A program made the position numbers and the translations under genes. Positions 9,062-17,039 of a DNA stretch of 64,000 nucleotides are shown here, piece by piece (position 1 is the stretch's first letter; every line of letters starts with the position of its first letter). This DNA is from Arenibacter sp. ARW7G5Y1 (GTDB lineage Bacteria; Bacteroidota; Bacteroidia; Flavobacteriales; Flavobacteriaceae): NCBI RefSeq assembly GCF_003201775.1, contig NZ_QJJZ01000001.1:195233-259232 (forward strand), in the 5' to 3' direction. Under the pieces are notes generated by a model, which was given only the letters and a program-made list of their open reading frames with translations, searched no databases and was not told the origin of the DNA.

Positions 9062-9104
9062 CAAATTTTATACGAAATAGGTTCTTAGAATATGATAATT
9101 ATCA
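9062..9104 (-). promoter_or_regulatory. FNR-type palindrome with possible -7 box, upstream of the cysteine-rich gene
   Basis: The perfect palindrome TGATAATTATCA (9093-9104) is followed on the minus strand, exactly 23 bases on, by AAAATTTG (9069-9062), one base from the Bacteroidota -7 consensus TAnnTTTG. The same 23-base spacing occurs at the sites in the 43-51 kb region. The other strand has no -7 box at that spacing. Confidence 0.5.
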
Positions 9105-9250
9105 GGAAATGGATAAAATATACAACGGGTACTAAGGGTGTTGGATAATACTCTTATAGTCGGGATGGTGGAGGCTTTTATTTTTAGTAATGTTAGCTTG
9201 AAGTTTAGTTAACTTCTAGATGGGTTTTTAATACGAATTTTGTCTTGAAA

Positions 9251-9279
9251 AGTTTGAGTTAGTATTAGTTTGAGTTAGT
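9251..9279. repeat. Two direct copies of a 13-base repeat
   Basis: AGTTTGAGTTAGT occurs at 9251-9263 and again at 9267-9279, 16 bases apart, directly before the hairpin at 9290. The function is unknown. The rest of the 372-base gap 8946-9317 holds the leader, the operator, and AT-rich sequence without an open frame of interest. Confidence 0.6.
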
Positions 9280-9289
9280 CTAGTTGAGG

Positions 9290-9316
9290 AGCTGGTGCAC
9301 TGCACCAGCTTTTTTC
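9290..9316 (+). terminator. Rho-independent terminator-like hairpin with no obvious upstream gene
   Basis: AGCTGGTGCA (9290-9299) pairs perfectly with TGCACCAGCT (9301-9310) and is followed by a T run on the plus strand. No plus-strand gene ends nearby; the nearest ends at 7011. It could end a small unannotated RNA, or serve as a 3' hairpin for the minus-strand TauE gene that stops at 9318, although the minus strand lacks a T run. Confidence 0.65.
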
Positions 9317-9317
9317 T

Positions 9318-10082
9318 TTACCGGAAGAGAATGAGAAATGCGCCGATTGCGGTAAGGATCAAAATCATCTTGCGATAGAATTGTTCTTTAATAATTTTTA
9401 CCAATCGTACCCCTACTATAATTCCGAGAACAATTCCAGGAACCAATTTAAGATTAATTAATAGGGTCTCAGGGGTAATGGTTTTCCAGATAAAAATATG
9501 AAAGGGCAGTTTAAAAATATTTACTATAAAAAAGAGCCAGGCCGCGGTTCCAATGAATTCGTTCTTTGGTAGCCTCATGGCCAAAAAATAAATGTTGGAA
9601 AAGGCTCCTGCCAAATTGCCTATCATGGTCGTAATGCCCGCCATGGTTCCTATAAATCCTGCAAATGCCCAATGGGTTGGAACGTTTTTGGATTTTTTTC
9701 TATCCCACCAATACATCATTATAACCGTTCCCAATATAATAACGGACATGCTGATCTTAAAGGTGGTTTCCGGCAAATCCTTTCCTACGACCGTGCCAAT
9801 AAGGATGCCCAAAATCATCCAAGGCAAAAAGGCTACAATATACTTCCACTGTGCATGCCTGTTGTAGTACATAACGGCAAAGGCATCTCCCAAAACTAGT
9901 AAAGGCACAATTAATCCAGTAGATTCCTTGGCTCCGAAGGCCAATGCCATTAGAGTAACATTAATGATAGCGATTCCCTTGATACCGGCTTTCGAAATTC
10001 CTATCACAAATGCGGCGGTTAAGGCAAGTACCCATGCTGTTGTGGTTATATCTGATGTTGTTAAGAGAATCATATGTGACAT
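9318..10082 (-). CDS. TauE/SafE-family membrane anion exporter
   Basis: This is a polytopic inner-membrane protein of the TauE/SafE family, whose members move sulfite, sulfoacetate or other organosulfur anions. About eight hydrophobic segments are visible, with the family-typical glycine-rich first helix (WVLALTAAFVIGISKAGIKG) and the mirrored repeat in the second half (WAFAGFIGTMAGITTMIGNLAG). I start at the ATG at 10082 rather than the TTG at 10100; another ATG at 10073 is possible. It is divergent from the sodium symporter gene at 10157, with about 75 bases between them. The substrate cannot be told from the sequence. Confidence 0.8.
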   Translation of the reverse strand: MSHMILLTTSDITTTAWVLALTAAFVIGISKAGIKGIAIINVTLMALAFGAKESTGLIVPLLVLGDAFAVMYYNRHAQWKYIVAFLPWMILGILIGTVVGKDLPETTFKISMSVIILGTVIMMYWWDRKKSKNVPTHWAFAGFIGTMAGITTMIGNLAGAFSNIYFLAMRLPKNEFIGTAAWLFFIVNIFKLPFHIFIWKTITPETLLINLKLVPGIVLGIIVGVRLVKIIKEQFYRKMILILTAIGAFLILFR

Positions 10083-10156
10083 TTGGCGAACAAAGGGCAA
10101 AAGTATCCCAAAAAAATTTATCTTTAGATCTTAATTCTCAAACCTAAGCCAAACCG

Positions 10157-11968
10157 ATGGAATTAAGTACCCTAGATTACACTTTTATTGTTGTTTTTTT
10201 CTCAATTGTTTTATTTATCGGAATCTATGTCTCCAAGAAATCGGGGGCCAGTTCTTCGGAATATTTTCTTTCCGGTAGAACCATGCCTTGGTGGCTGTTG
10301 GGCCTCTCTATGGTGGCCACAACCTTTTCTACGGATACGCCCAACTTGGTGACCGATATTGTTCGTACCAACGGAGTTTCCGGAAACTGGGTTTGGTGGG
10401 CTTTTCTGCTGACCGGCCTACTCACCGTTTTTGTCTACGCCAAACTTTGGAGGAAATCCAATGTAAATACGGATTTGGAATTTTATGAATTGCGTTATGG
10501 TGGTAAACCGGCAAGCTTTTTAAGAAAATTCAGGGCGGTTTATTTAGGAGTTATATTTAATGTGATTACCATGTCTGCCGTTACCTTGGCAGCAATTAAG
10601 ATAGGGGGTATTATGTTGGGCTTGGAGCCTTGGGTAACCGTGGTGAGCGCAGGGTTGATAACCGTGACTTTTAGTGCCTTAGGTGGCTTTAAAGGGGTGG
10701 TGTATACCGATTTTCTATTGTTCTTTGTAGCTATGGGCGGTGCAATTGGAGCAGCCTATTATTTGGTGAACATCCCAGAAGTTGGGGGTATTACAGCATT
10801 AATGGCGAATGAGCATGTAGCAGATAAACTTGCTATAGTACCCGATTTTAGTAATACCAACGCCTTAATTACTTTATTTATAATACCCTTGGCGGTACAA
10901 TGGTGGAGTTCGTGGTATCCTGGTGCGGAACCAGGAGGTGGTGGATACATAGCCCAACGTATGTTGGCGGCCAAAAACGAAAACCATGCCATAGGTGCTA
11001 CTTTCTTCTTCAATATTATGCATTATGCCTTACGTCCATGGCCATGGATTTTGGTAGCTTTGGCATCCTTGGTAGTCTACCCGGACATTGCTAGTATCCA
11101 TGAGGCTTTCCCCAATGTTGCAGTAGATAAATTAGGACATGATTTGGCTTATTCCGCCATGTTGACCAAATTGCCCAGTGGATTATTGGGCTTGGTTTTG
11201 GCCTCTTTGATAGCCGCTTATATGAGTACCATTTCTACCCAATTGAACTGGGGATCGTCCTATATTGTTTATGACTTCTACAAACAGCAGATAAATCCCA
11301 ATGCCTCCGAGAAAAGATTGGTGGCTGTTGGAAGAATATCCACCGTTATATTAATGGTCTTCAGCGCTGCTTTGGCCCTACTCTTACAAAACGCCTTACA
11401 GTTGTTTGAAGTGTTGTTGGTGTTTGGTGCTGGTACCGGACTTATCTTTATTTTAAGATGGTTCTGGTGGAGGATCAACGCTTGGAGTGAGATAACGGCC
11501 ATGTTTGCATCGGGAATCATCTCCATTATATTAAAATTAACGGCTGTTGGACCTTTCTTATTTGCCGCAGAAACAGGTGTTTTCCCAGATTGGGCAGAAT
11601 ATCCTTTTGTGGTTGTTGTTACTACGGTTATTTGGTTGGCAGCAACGTATATGACACAGCCAGAATCCAAACAGGTATTGCAGGATTTTTACAAAAAAAT
11701 TCAGCCAGGAGGGCCGGGTTGGTCCAAAGTGATCAAGGATGCGAAGGACGAAAACGTAGAGATTGTGAACACTAAGGAAAAATGGAGTGTTCCAGCTGGT
11801 ATTACTGCCATGTTGCTAGGTTGTGTATTAATCTACTCCTGCATGTTTGCCACTGGGTATTGGATATATGGAAAAACCACCAGTGCCCTTATTTTGACCG
11901 GTGTGGCCGTGGTGTCCGGATTTTTGCTGGCACGGGCTTGGAACAAAATGAAGGATCATATTCTATAG
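10157..11968 (+). CDS. Sodium:solute symporter (SSS family)
   Basis: A 603-residue inner-membrane transporter of the SSS family, which imports sugars, amino acids or other organic solutes with Na+. The sequence has about 14 hydrophobic segments. The N-terminal signature (YFLSGRTMPWWLLGLSMVATTFSTDTP) and the LGGFKGVVYTDFLLFF segment are typical of the Bacteroidota branch related to sugar symporters. The C-terminal tail carries a soluble loop (about 510-555) and two extra helices. The next gene, a membrane acyltransferase, starts 37 bases later on the same strand, so they probably form an operon. An amino-sugar or oligosaccharide substrate is possible by that association. Confidence 0.88.
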   Translation: MELSTLDYTFIVVFFSIVLFIGIYVSKKSGASSSEYFLSGRTMPWWLLGLSMVATTFSTDTPNLVTDIVRTNGVSGNWVWWAFLLTGLLTVFVYAKLWRKSNVNTDLEFYELRYGGKPASFLRKFRAVYLGVIFNVITMSAVTLAAIKIGGIMLGLEPWVTVVSAGLITVTFSALGGFKGVVYTDFLLFFVAMGGAIGAAYYLVNIPEVGGITALMANEHVADKLAIVPDFSNTNALITLFIIPLAVQWWSSWYPGAEPGGGGYIAQRMLAAKNENHAIGATFFFNIMHYALRPWPWILVALASLVVYPDIASIHEAFPNVAVDKLGHDLAYSAMLTKLPSGLLGLVLASLIAAYMSTISTQLNWGSSYIVYDFYKQQINPNASEKRLVAVGRISTVILMVFSAALALLLQNALQLFEVLLVFGAGTGLIFILRWFWWRINAWSEITAMFASGIISIILKLTAVGPFLFAAETGVFPDWAEYPFVVVVTTVIWLAATYMTQPESKQVLQDFYKKIQPGGPGWSKVIKDAKDENVEIVNTKEKWSVPAGITAMLLGCVLIYSCMFATGYWIYGKTTSALILTGVAVVSGFLLARAWNKMKDHIL

Positions 11969-12005
11969 AATATATAATAAATAACTGGTTTGTTGCCAGG
12001 CAGGA

Positions 12006-13100
12006 ATGAATATACAGAATAGAATAATTTCCGTGGATATCTTTAGGGGACTTACCATTGTCCTTATGATTTTAGTAAATAATCCCGGTACCTGGTCCCA
12101 TGTGTACGCTCCTTTTATGCATGCTCCATGGCACGGATATACTCCTACGGATCTGGTCTTTCCATTCTTTTTGTTTATCGTAGGCTGTTCCATTGTTTTT
12201 GCATATCAACACAAAGCGGTAGATTCCAAGACCTATAAAAAAATTACGATTAGAGCCCTGAAACTAGTTGGATTGGGGTTGTTCTTAGGGGCTTTTACCA
12301 TACACTTTCCTTTCTTTAAGGATTTCGAAAACATTCGATTTCCAGGAGTGTTGCAACGTATTGGTGTTGTGTTCTTCTTTGCCTCGATTTTATTTATCAA
12401 TTTTAGTTGGAAAACACTGGTTGGTATTTGTGCCTTTCTTTTAATTGGGTATTGGTTGTTAATGGGTTTTGTTCCTGTCAATGGAATGGCACCCACCTTT
12501 GAACGTGCCCCGAACAATTTGGCCAATTATTTGGATGTCCTTGTTTTTGGGAGCCACAGCTATAAAGCGGATTACGATCCCGAGGGATTGTTAAGTACTT
12601 TGCCTTCCATAGCTACCGCTATACTGGGGATCTTTACAGGTCTAATGTTGCGCACCAAGTGGGCTAAAAAGGAAATGCTCCTGTTCGGTATTGGATTGGC
12701 AATGTTGTTGGTGGGTTATGTGTGGGATTTGTTTTTCCCCATAAACAAGGCCCTGTGGAGCAGTAGCTTTGTGATGGTAACAGCTGGTTGGGCCAATATA
12801 ATTTTGGCTATAATATATTACTTCTCCGATGTTAAGGGGATTAAGTTTGGCAGTATATTTAAATATGCCGGAGCCAATGCCATTGTTCTGTATTTTCTTT
12901 CCAGTTTCACAAGTAAAATTATGGGTTTGGTAAAAGTGAATGGGGACACTTCCCTAAAAGGCTGGCTTTTTAATACCGTATATGTTCAGGATTTTTGGTC
13001 AATGGAAACTTCTTCATTTCTGTATGGGCTTTCATTGGTCTCTTTGTATGTGTTATTGGGATATATTCTCTACAGAAAAAAAATATTTATAAAAGTCTAA
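12006..13100 (+). CDS. HGSNAT/NagX-like membrane acyltransferase-family protein (DUF5009/DUF1624)
   Basis: This polytopic membrane protein of 364 residues has about ten hydrophobic segments. Its N-terminus (RIISVDIFRGLTIVLMILVNNPG, with PWHGYTPTDLVFPFFLFIVG) is the hallmark of the family that includes lysosomal heparan-alpha-glucosaminide N-acetyltransferase and bacterial NagX. The conserved His in the HAPWHG stretch is the likely acetyl-carrying or catalytic residue by family knowledge. In Bacteroidota such genes accompany amino-sugar transport. Here it directly follows an SSS symporter and is probably co-transcribed. A weak terminator-like hairpin lies downstream. Confidence 0.82.
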   Translation: MNIQNRIISVDIFRGLTIVLMILVNNPGTWSHVYAPFMHAPWHGYTPTDLVFPFFLFIVGCSIVFAYQHKAVDSKTYKKITIRALKLVGLGLFLGAFTIHFPFFKDFENIRFPGVLQRIGVVFFFASILFINFSWKTLVGICAFLLIGYWLLMGFVPVNGMAPTFERAPNNLANYLDVLVFGSHSYKADYDPEGLLSTLPSIATAILGIFTGLMLRTKWAKKEMLLFGIGLAMLLVGYVWDLFFPINKALWSSSFVMVTAGWANIILAIIYYFSDVKGIKFGSIFKYAGANAIVLYFLSSFTSKIMGLVKVNGDTSLKGWLFNTVYVQDFWSMETSSFLYGLSLVSLYVLLGYILYRKKIFIKV

Positions 13101-13169
13101 CTAGATGCAGTAACTTGGGGATGGCCAAGTCTCTGGAATGTTTTTAACAAGATAGGTGTTCCTATTTAT

Positions 13170-13217
13170 CCCACCTTGGGAGAGTCCGTCTCTGGCTGGC
13201 AGGGTGGCTGTTCTTTT
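13170..13217 (+). terminator. Terminator-like hairpin after the acyltransferase gene
   Basis: CCACC (13171-13175) pairs with GGTGG (13203-13207) around an inner GAGA/TCTC pairing, and CTGTTCTTTTT follows. It is imperfect, so strength is uncertain. The remainder of the 323-base gap 13101-13423 shows no gene or clear site. Confidence 0.4.
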
Positions 13218-13423
13218 TAGTTGTCGAACTCCCATAAAGTAGATTTTGGGCGACTTCCATTGCCATAAACACTTCCTTTTAAACTAATTTAATAACGGGT
13301 AAACCGCATAAACAAAACCTCAAATCCTGTACGATTTTCATTCTTTAAAATAATATGGTCTTCAACACACATATTTAGCCACGCCAATAATGATGCAATC
13401 ATCTTGGGTAAAGAAATCCAATC

Positions 13424-14152
13424 TTATTCAATCTGTTCCGGAAATACTTTTTTTAGTTCATTATAAATTTGAGTGCTCGTATTTTCCTTTGCGGAAAAGT
13501 AAATTTTCCCTCCATTTGTTTTTGTAAACAACAGATATGTTTTGCTGTCGGAATTCAATATCAATTTCACTTCCTCTCCAACACCAGTCTTAAAATATCC
13601 TTTCCTGATGCTTCCAAGGGCAAATCCGTTGGTTTTTGAGGTAATTTCAGGTAAATGGTCCACAAGGGTCACGGATGCTATATCCGACACATTTAGAGTT
13701 TCCCCGTAACTGCCCTGAAATTGGATAGCATCCGGTTCAATGATTAGTTTATTTTCCTTAAAACCCATGGCAAGGAGCCCTACTACAAGAATCAGGGTTG
13801 CCGCTAGGACATAAAGGCCAATTTTATTCCATTTGTTGCTGGACCCTTTCCAGTATTTATTGCTTTCCCTCATGAAGTAGAGATAGGCAAGTATGGGATA
13901 AACACCTATAAATATTCCACTGGCACTTTCTCCAATGGCATAGTGCAATATGAGACCGATAATAATAAACGAGGACCCCAACAACAAATGAAACTTTTTA
14001 AAATATGGGATGTACGATTTTATATCCACCTGTGTTCTTTCTTCCTCGCTCATGGTGTTATAGCCAGAGAGGAGATATTTCGAATTGTTTTCCGTAACAA
14101 GAAATGCCATGCCAATAAAAAGAAGGCCAATTCCAATTAGTATATAAAGCAT
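13424..14152 (-). CDS. DUF3784-like membrane protein with C-terminal PH-like domain
   Basis: A 242-residue inner-membrane protein of unknown role. The N-terminal part (MLYILIGIGLLFIGMAFLV, then SKYLLSGYNTMSEEER) matches the DUF3784 pattern in which a SGYN loop separates two helices; further helices lie near residues 55-75, 80-90 and 115-130. The C-terminal 110 residues are soluble and beta-rich (KLIIEPDAIQFQGSYGETLNVSDIASVTLVD), resembling a bacterial PH-like domain. It is a single gene, divergent from none and followed by the acyltransferase gene facing it. I can assign no function. Confidence 0.65.
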   Translation of the reverse strand: MLYILIGIGLLFIGMAFLVTENNSKYLLSGYNTMSEEERTQVDIKSYIPYFKKFHLLLGSSFIIIGLILHYAIGESASGIFIGVYPILAYLYFMRESNKYWKGSSNKWNKIGLYVLAATLILVVGLLAMGFKENKLIIEPDAIQFQGSYGETLNVSDIASVTLVDHLPEITSKTNGFALGSIRKGYFKTGVGEEVKLILNSDSKTYLLFTKTNGGKIYFSAKENTSTQIYNELKKVFPEQIE

Positions 14153-14251
14153 AAGTATTAAACCTTAAGGTGTTGTAGGGGAGTAAATTAGTATAAATTT
14201 TTTTAAAATCAATCTTGTTAAATTGAAAACTTTACTATAATCCTTTGGTTT

Positions 14252-14842
14252 TTATCCTCTGAGTTCCAATAATCTGGATACATATTTTCCTATTACGTCA
14301 AACTCCAGATTGACCCTTGTTCCTATAGTATAACTTCCAAATCGGGTATGCTCATAAGTATAAGGGATTATGGCAACGCTAAAGCTGTTTTTCTGGGATC
14401 CAACTACGGTTAAACTGGTTCCGTCTATGGTTATGGATCCCTTTTCAATGGTGACATTATTCTGTAGGGAATTATAACTGAAGGTGAAAATCCAGCTGCC
14501 ATCCTTTTCTTTAATATCAATACATTCCCCGGTTTGGTCCACATGTCCCTGTACAATATGTCCGTCCAATCTGGCCCCTAGTACCATGGCACGTTCCAGG
14601 TTTACAAGGTCTCCTTCACGAAGATCGTTCAAGTTGGTTTTTTCCAAGGTCTCCTCAATGGCGGTTACGGTATATTGATCAGCTGCAATTTTTACGACGG
14701 TAAGGCATACTCCGTTATGCGCAACACTTTGGTCAATTTTTAGTTCTTGGGTAATCTTAGATCTTAAGGTAATATGAAGATTGCTTCCCTCTTTTTCCAA
14801 TTTTATTACTTCTCCCAAAGTTTCAATAATCCCAGTAAACAT
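14252..14842 (-). CDS. ribE: Riboflavin synthase, alpha subunit
   Basis: Riboflavin synthase converts two molecules of 6,7-dimethyl-8-ribityllumazine into riboflavin and a pyrimidinedione, the last step of riboflavin synthesis. At 196 residues the length is normal. The two lumazine-binding repeats are seen: MFTGIIETLG begins the first and LDGHIVQGHVDQTG begins the second, with the paired SLTV/CLTV motifs (NGVCLTVV and DGTSLTVV). It is cytoplasmic and works as a trimer. It is transcribed divergently from pdxA, with 70 bases between starts. No FMN riboswitch is visible upstream. Confidence 0.93.
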   Translation of the reverse strand: MFTGIIETLGEVIKLEKEGSNLHITLRSKITQELKIDQSVAHNGVCLTVVKIAADQYTVTAIEETLEKTNLNDLREGDLVNLERAMVLGARLDGHIVQGHVDQTGECIDIKEKDGSWIFTFSYNSLQNNVTIEKGSITIDGTSLTVVGSQKNSFSVAIIPYTYEHTRFGSYTIGTRVNLEFDVIGKYVSRLLELRG

Positions 14843-14912
14843 GTGTCGTTTTAATTAAGTAGTTTTGTGTTGTAAATTTAAGGGTTTATTTCATATTAAA
14901 CGAAGAGACGAA

Positions 14913-15965
14913 ATGCAGGAAACTGGAAAAATAAAATTGGGGATATCCATTGGGGATTTAAATGGGATTGGGTGCGAAGTGGTACTTAAGACATTTGAAG
15001 ATTCCCGGATGTTGGACTTCTGCACACCGGTTATTTTTGCATCCAATAAAACCATCTCCCACCAAAAATCGGAGTTGGGACTGGAAATTAATTATAATGG
15101 CATACAGGATGCTTCCAAAGCAATTGATGGAAAGATAAATGTGGTGAACGTATGGAAGGAAACTCCGGTCGTAAGTTTTGGGGTGCCAACCCCTGAAAGT
15201 GGAAAATATGCCATACAGTCTTTAAGGGCGGCAATAGCGGCCCTAAAGAATAACGATATAGATGTTCTGGTTACGGCACCTATTAATAAGAACAATATAC
15301 AGGCCGAGGATTTTAAATTTCCAGGGCATACCGACTATTTGGCCAAGGAATTGGAAGGAGAAAGCTTAATGTTCATGGTAGCCGATGGTTTAAGGGTGGG
15401 CTTGCTTACCGATCATGTTGCCGTAAAGGATGTTGCAGCCAGCATTACACCGCAATTGATACGCTCTAAAATTGCCACCATTTCCAATTCCCTTAAGATG
15501 GATTTTGGAATTAGGAAACCTAAGATCGCATTGTTGGGGATTAATCCCCATAGCGGAGATAACGGTGTAATAGGTAAGGAAGATGATGAGGTTATGAGAC
15601 CGGTCATCAAAGAGATGTCGGAAAAGGGGCATTTGGTCTTTGGGCCTTACTCCGCTGATAGCTTTTTTGGATCTGACAATTATAAAAATTTTGATGCTAT
15701 TCTAGCCGCTTATCACGACCAGGGACTAATACCCTTTAAAACCTTGTCTTTTGGGAAAGGGGTAAACTATACCGCAGGCCTTAATAGAGTGAGAACCTCC
15801 CCAGACCACGGAACAGCCTATGAAATTGCAGGTAAAGGTGTTGCCGACAATAGCTCTTTCAAGGAAGCAGTATTTGCGGCCCTCCATATATTTAAAAATA
15901 GACAGGAATATAAGGAATTAACTGGGAATCCTTTAAAGAAACATAAATTAAAAAGACAGGGATAG
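14913..15965 (+). CDS. pdxA: 4-hydroxythreonine-4-phosphate dehydrogenase
   Basis: PdxA oxidises 4-phospho-hydroxy-L-threonine with NAD(P)+ in DXP-dependent pyridoxal phosphate synthesis. The ATG at 14913 gives the usual start (KIKLGISIGDLNGIGCEV); the frame is open further upstream to a TTG, but that part is not conserved-looking. Landmarks are VTAPINKNNI, FPGHTDYLAKEL (metal-binding His), GINPHSGDNGVIG, AAYHDQGLIPFK (second metal His) and VRTSPDHGTAYEIAGKG (third). About 350 residues is normal. It precedes the DUF177-rpmF cluster, the usual order in flavobacteria. Confidence 0.93.
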   Translation: MQETGKIKLGISIGDLNGIGCEVVLKTFEDSRMLDFCTPVIFASNKTISHQKSELGLEINYNGIQDASKAIDGKINVVNVWKETPVVSFGVPTPESGKYAIQSLRAAIAALKNNDIDVLVTAPINKNNIQAEDFKFPGHTDYLAKELEGESLMFMVADGLRVGLLTDHVAVKDVAASITPQLIRSKIATISNSLKMDFGIRKPKIALLGINPHSGDNGVIGKEDDEVMRPVIKEMSEKGHLVFGPYSADSFFGSDNYKNFDAILAAYHDQGLIPFKTLSFGKGVNYTAGLNRVRTSPDHGTAYEIAGKGVADNSSFKEAVFAALHIFKNRQEYKELTGNPLKKHKLKRQG

Positions 15966-16051
15966 GCTTACCTAAATATGGGGGCGCTACTCGGCGTGAT
16001 ATCATTGAATTATGGAAATTTAATCGGAATATATTTATTTCGGTCTATTTG

Positions 16052-16081
16052 TTGGCTTTTTACAAAATAATAGTATCTTTG
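16052..16081 (+). promoter_or_regulatory. Bacteroidota promoter before DUF177-rpmF
   Basis: TTG (16052-16054), a 19-base spacer and TATCTTTG (16074-16081) match the -33/-7 consensus TTTG-N19-TAnnTTTG of Bacteroidota sigma factors. Transcription would begin close to 16087, just at the hairpin described next. Confidence 0.7.
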
Positions 16082-16083
16082 CA

Positions 16084-16103
16084 CCCGCCTTTATTGCGGC
16101 GGG
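16084..16103 (+). other. GC-rich hairpin in the leader of DUF177-rpmF
   Basis: CCCGCC (16084-16089) pairs with GGCGGG (16098-16103) at or near the predicted transcript start. A 5' terminal stem can stabilise the mRNA or take part in control of ribosomal protein genes; no protein-binding site is recognisable. Confidence 0.45.
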
Positions 16104-16125
16104 TACGTTAAAACCAGTGTGGATC

Positions 16126-16659
16126 ATGATGCAGCATAAGGAGTTTATTATTCCTTTTTCGGGACTGAAACAGGGAAAACACGAGTTTGAGTACACTATA
16201 GAGAATACGTTCTTTGAGTCTTTTGAGTATGATGAATTCAATGCTGCGGATATTAAATTAGACGTTACCTTGAATAAAATGAGTACCATGATGGAGTTGG
16301 AAATGGAGGCACGGGGAACAGTAAATGTTAATTGTGATCTAACTAGCGAACCTTATGATCAAAAAATCAAGGCCGATTTGGAATTGGTTGTTAAGTTTGG
16401 TGATGAGTACAACAATGACAATGATGAAATATTGATTATTCCACATAGTGAATACCAAATCAATATTGCACAATATGTTTATGAAATGTTGGTATTGTCG
16501 GTTCCGCTCAAAAAGGTTCATCCTGGGGTTTTGGACGGCACTTTACAATCAGAAGTGTTGGACAGGCTGGAAGAACTCCAACCAAAAGATACAAAGGAAA
16601 ACAAAGAAGATATCGATCCCCGGTGGGACGCTTTAAAAAAATTATTAACGGATAAATAA
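16126..16659 (+). CDS. DUF177 (YceD-family) 23S rRNA accumulation protein
   Basis: A small acidic cytoplasmic protein of the DUF177/YceD family. Its members sit directly before rpmF in most bacteria and are linked to 23S rRNA accumulation or processing. I start at the ATG at 16126; GTG at 16117 and ATG at 16129 are alternatives. The sequence has the typical FxGLKxGKHEFEY opening and a two-cysteine-poor central beta region. It ends with [14 protein letters not shown], the family's usual tail. rpmF follows after 8 bases, so the two are co-transcribed from the promoter at 16052. Confidence 0.88.
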   Translation: MMQHKEFIIPFSGLKQGKHEFEYTIENTFFESFEYDEFNAADIKLDVTLNKMSTMMELEMEARGTVNVNCDLTSEPYDQKIKADLELVVKFGDEYNNDNDEILIIPHSEYQINIAQYVYEMLVLSVPLKKVHPGVLDGTLQSEVLDRLEELQPKDTKENKEDIDPRWDALKKLLTDK

Positions 16660-16667
16660 GTTTCATA

Positions 16668-16865
16668 ATGGCACATCCTAAAAGAAAAATTTCCAAAACC
16701 AGAAGAGACAAGAGAAGAACGCACTATAAGGCGGTAGCTCCTACTGTAGCACAAGATCCAACTACTGGAGAAATGCATTTGTTTCACAGAGCTCATTGGC
16801 ATGAAGGTAAATTATACTACCGTGGGGAGGTTTTGATCGACAAAACTGAGGAAGCAGTAGCATAA
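16668..16865 (+). CDS. rpmF: 50S ribosomal protein L32
   Basis: Ribosomal protein L32 of the large subunit, 65 residues. The opening [21 protein letters not shown] is diagnostic. It is a Zn-independent form because the usual four cysteines are absent; in their place the chain reads [18 protein letters not shown], which is the normal flavobacterial variant. It is translationally close to DUF177 (8-base gap) and is followed by a clear terminator, which separates it from fabH. Confidence 0.96.
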   Translation: MAHPKRKISKTRRDKRRTHYKAVAPTVAQDPTTGEMHLFHRAHWHEGKLYYRGEVLIDKTEEAVA

Positions 16866-16890
16866 TTCACCTAGGCACAATATAATTTGG

Positions 16891-16921
16891 ACTCCCACTT
16901 CTTAAGAGTGGGAGTTTTTTT
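16891..16921 (+). terminator. Rho-independent terminator after rpmF
   Basis: ACTCCCACT (16891-16899) pairs with AGTGGGAGT (16907-16915) and a run of seven T follows. It is the best-formed terminator of this cluster. Confidence 0.9.
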
Positions 16922-17039
16922 ATGAGGGTGAGGTAAAATTCAAAAACAAGGTGTTTTTAAACTTAAAGTCACAGAAAATCACTAATTTTCACAAATTTTC
17001 AATTGTTTTTGAAGATTTATTGATAAAAATCAAATTTAG

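Noticed and set aside
13386-13404. TGATG/CAATCA-like palindrome similar to the FNR site.
   Set aside because: The spacer is three bases, not four, and no -7 box lies at the correct spacing.
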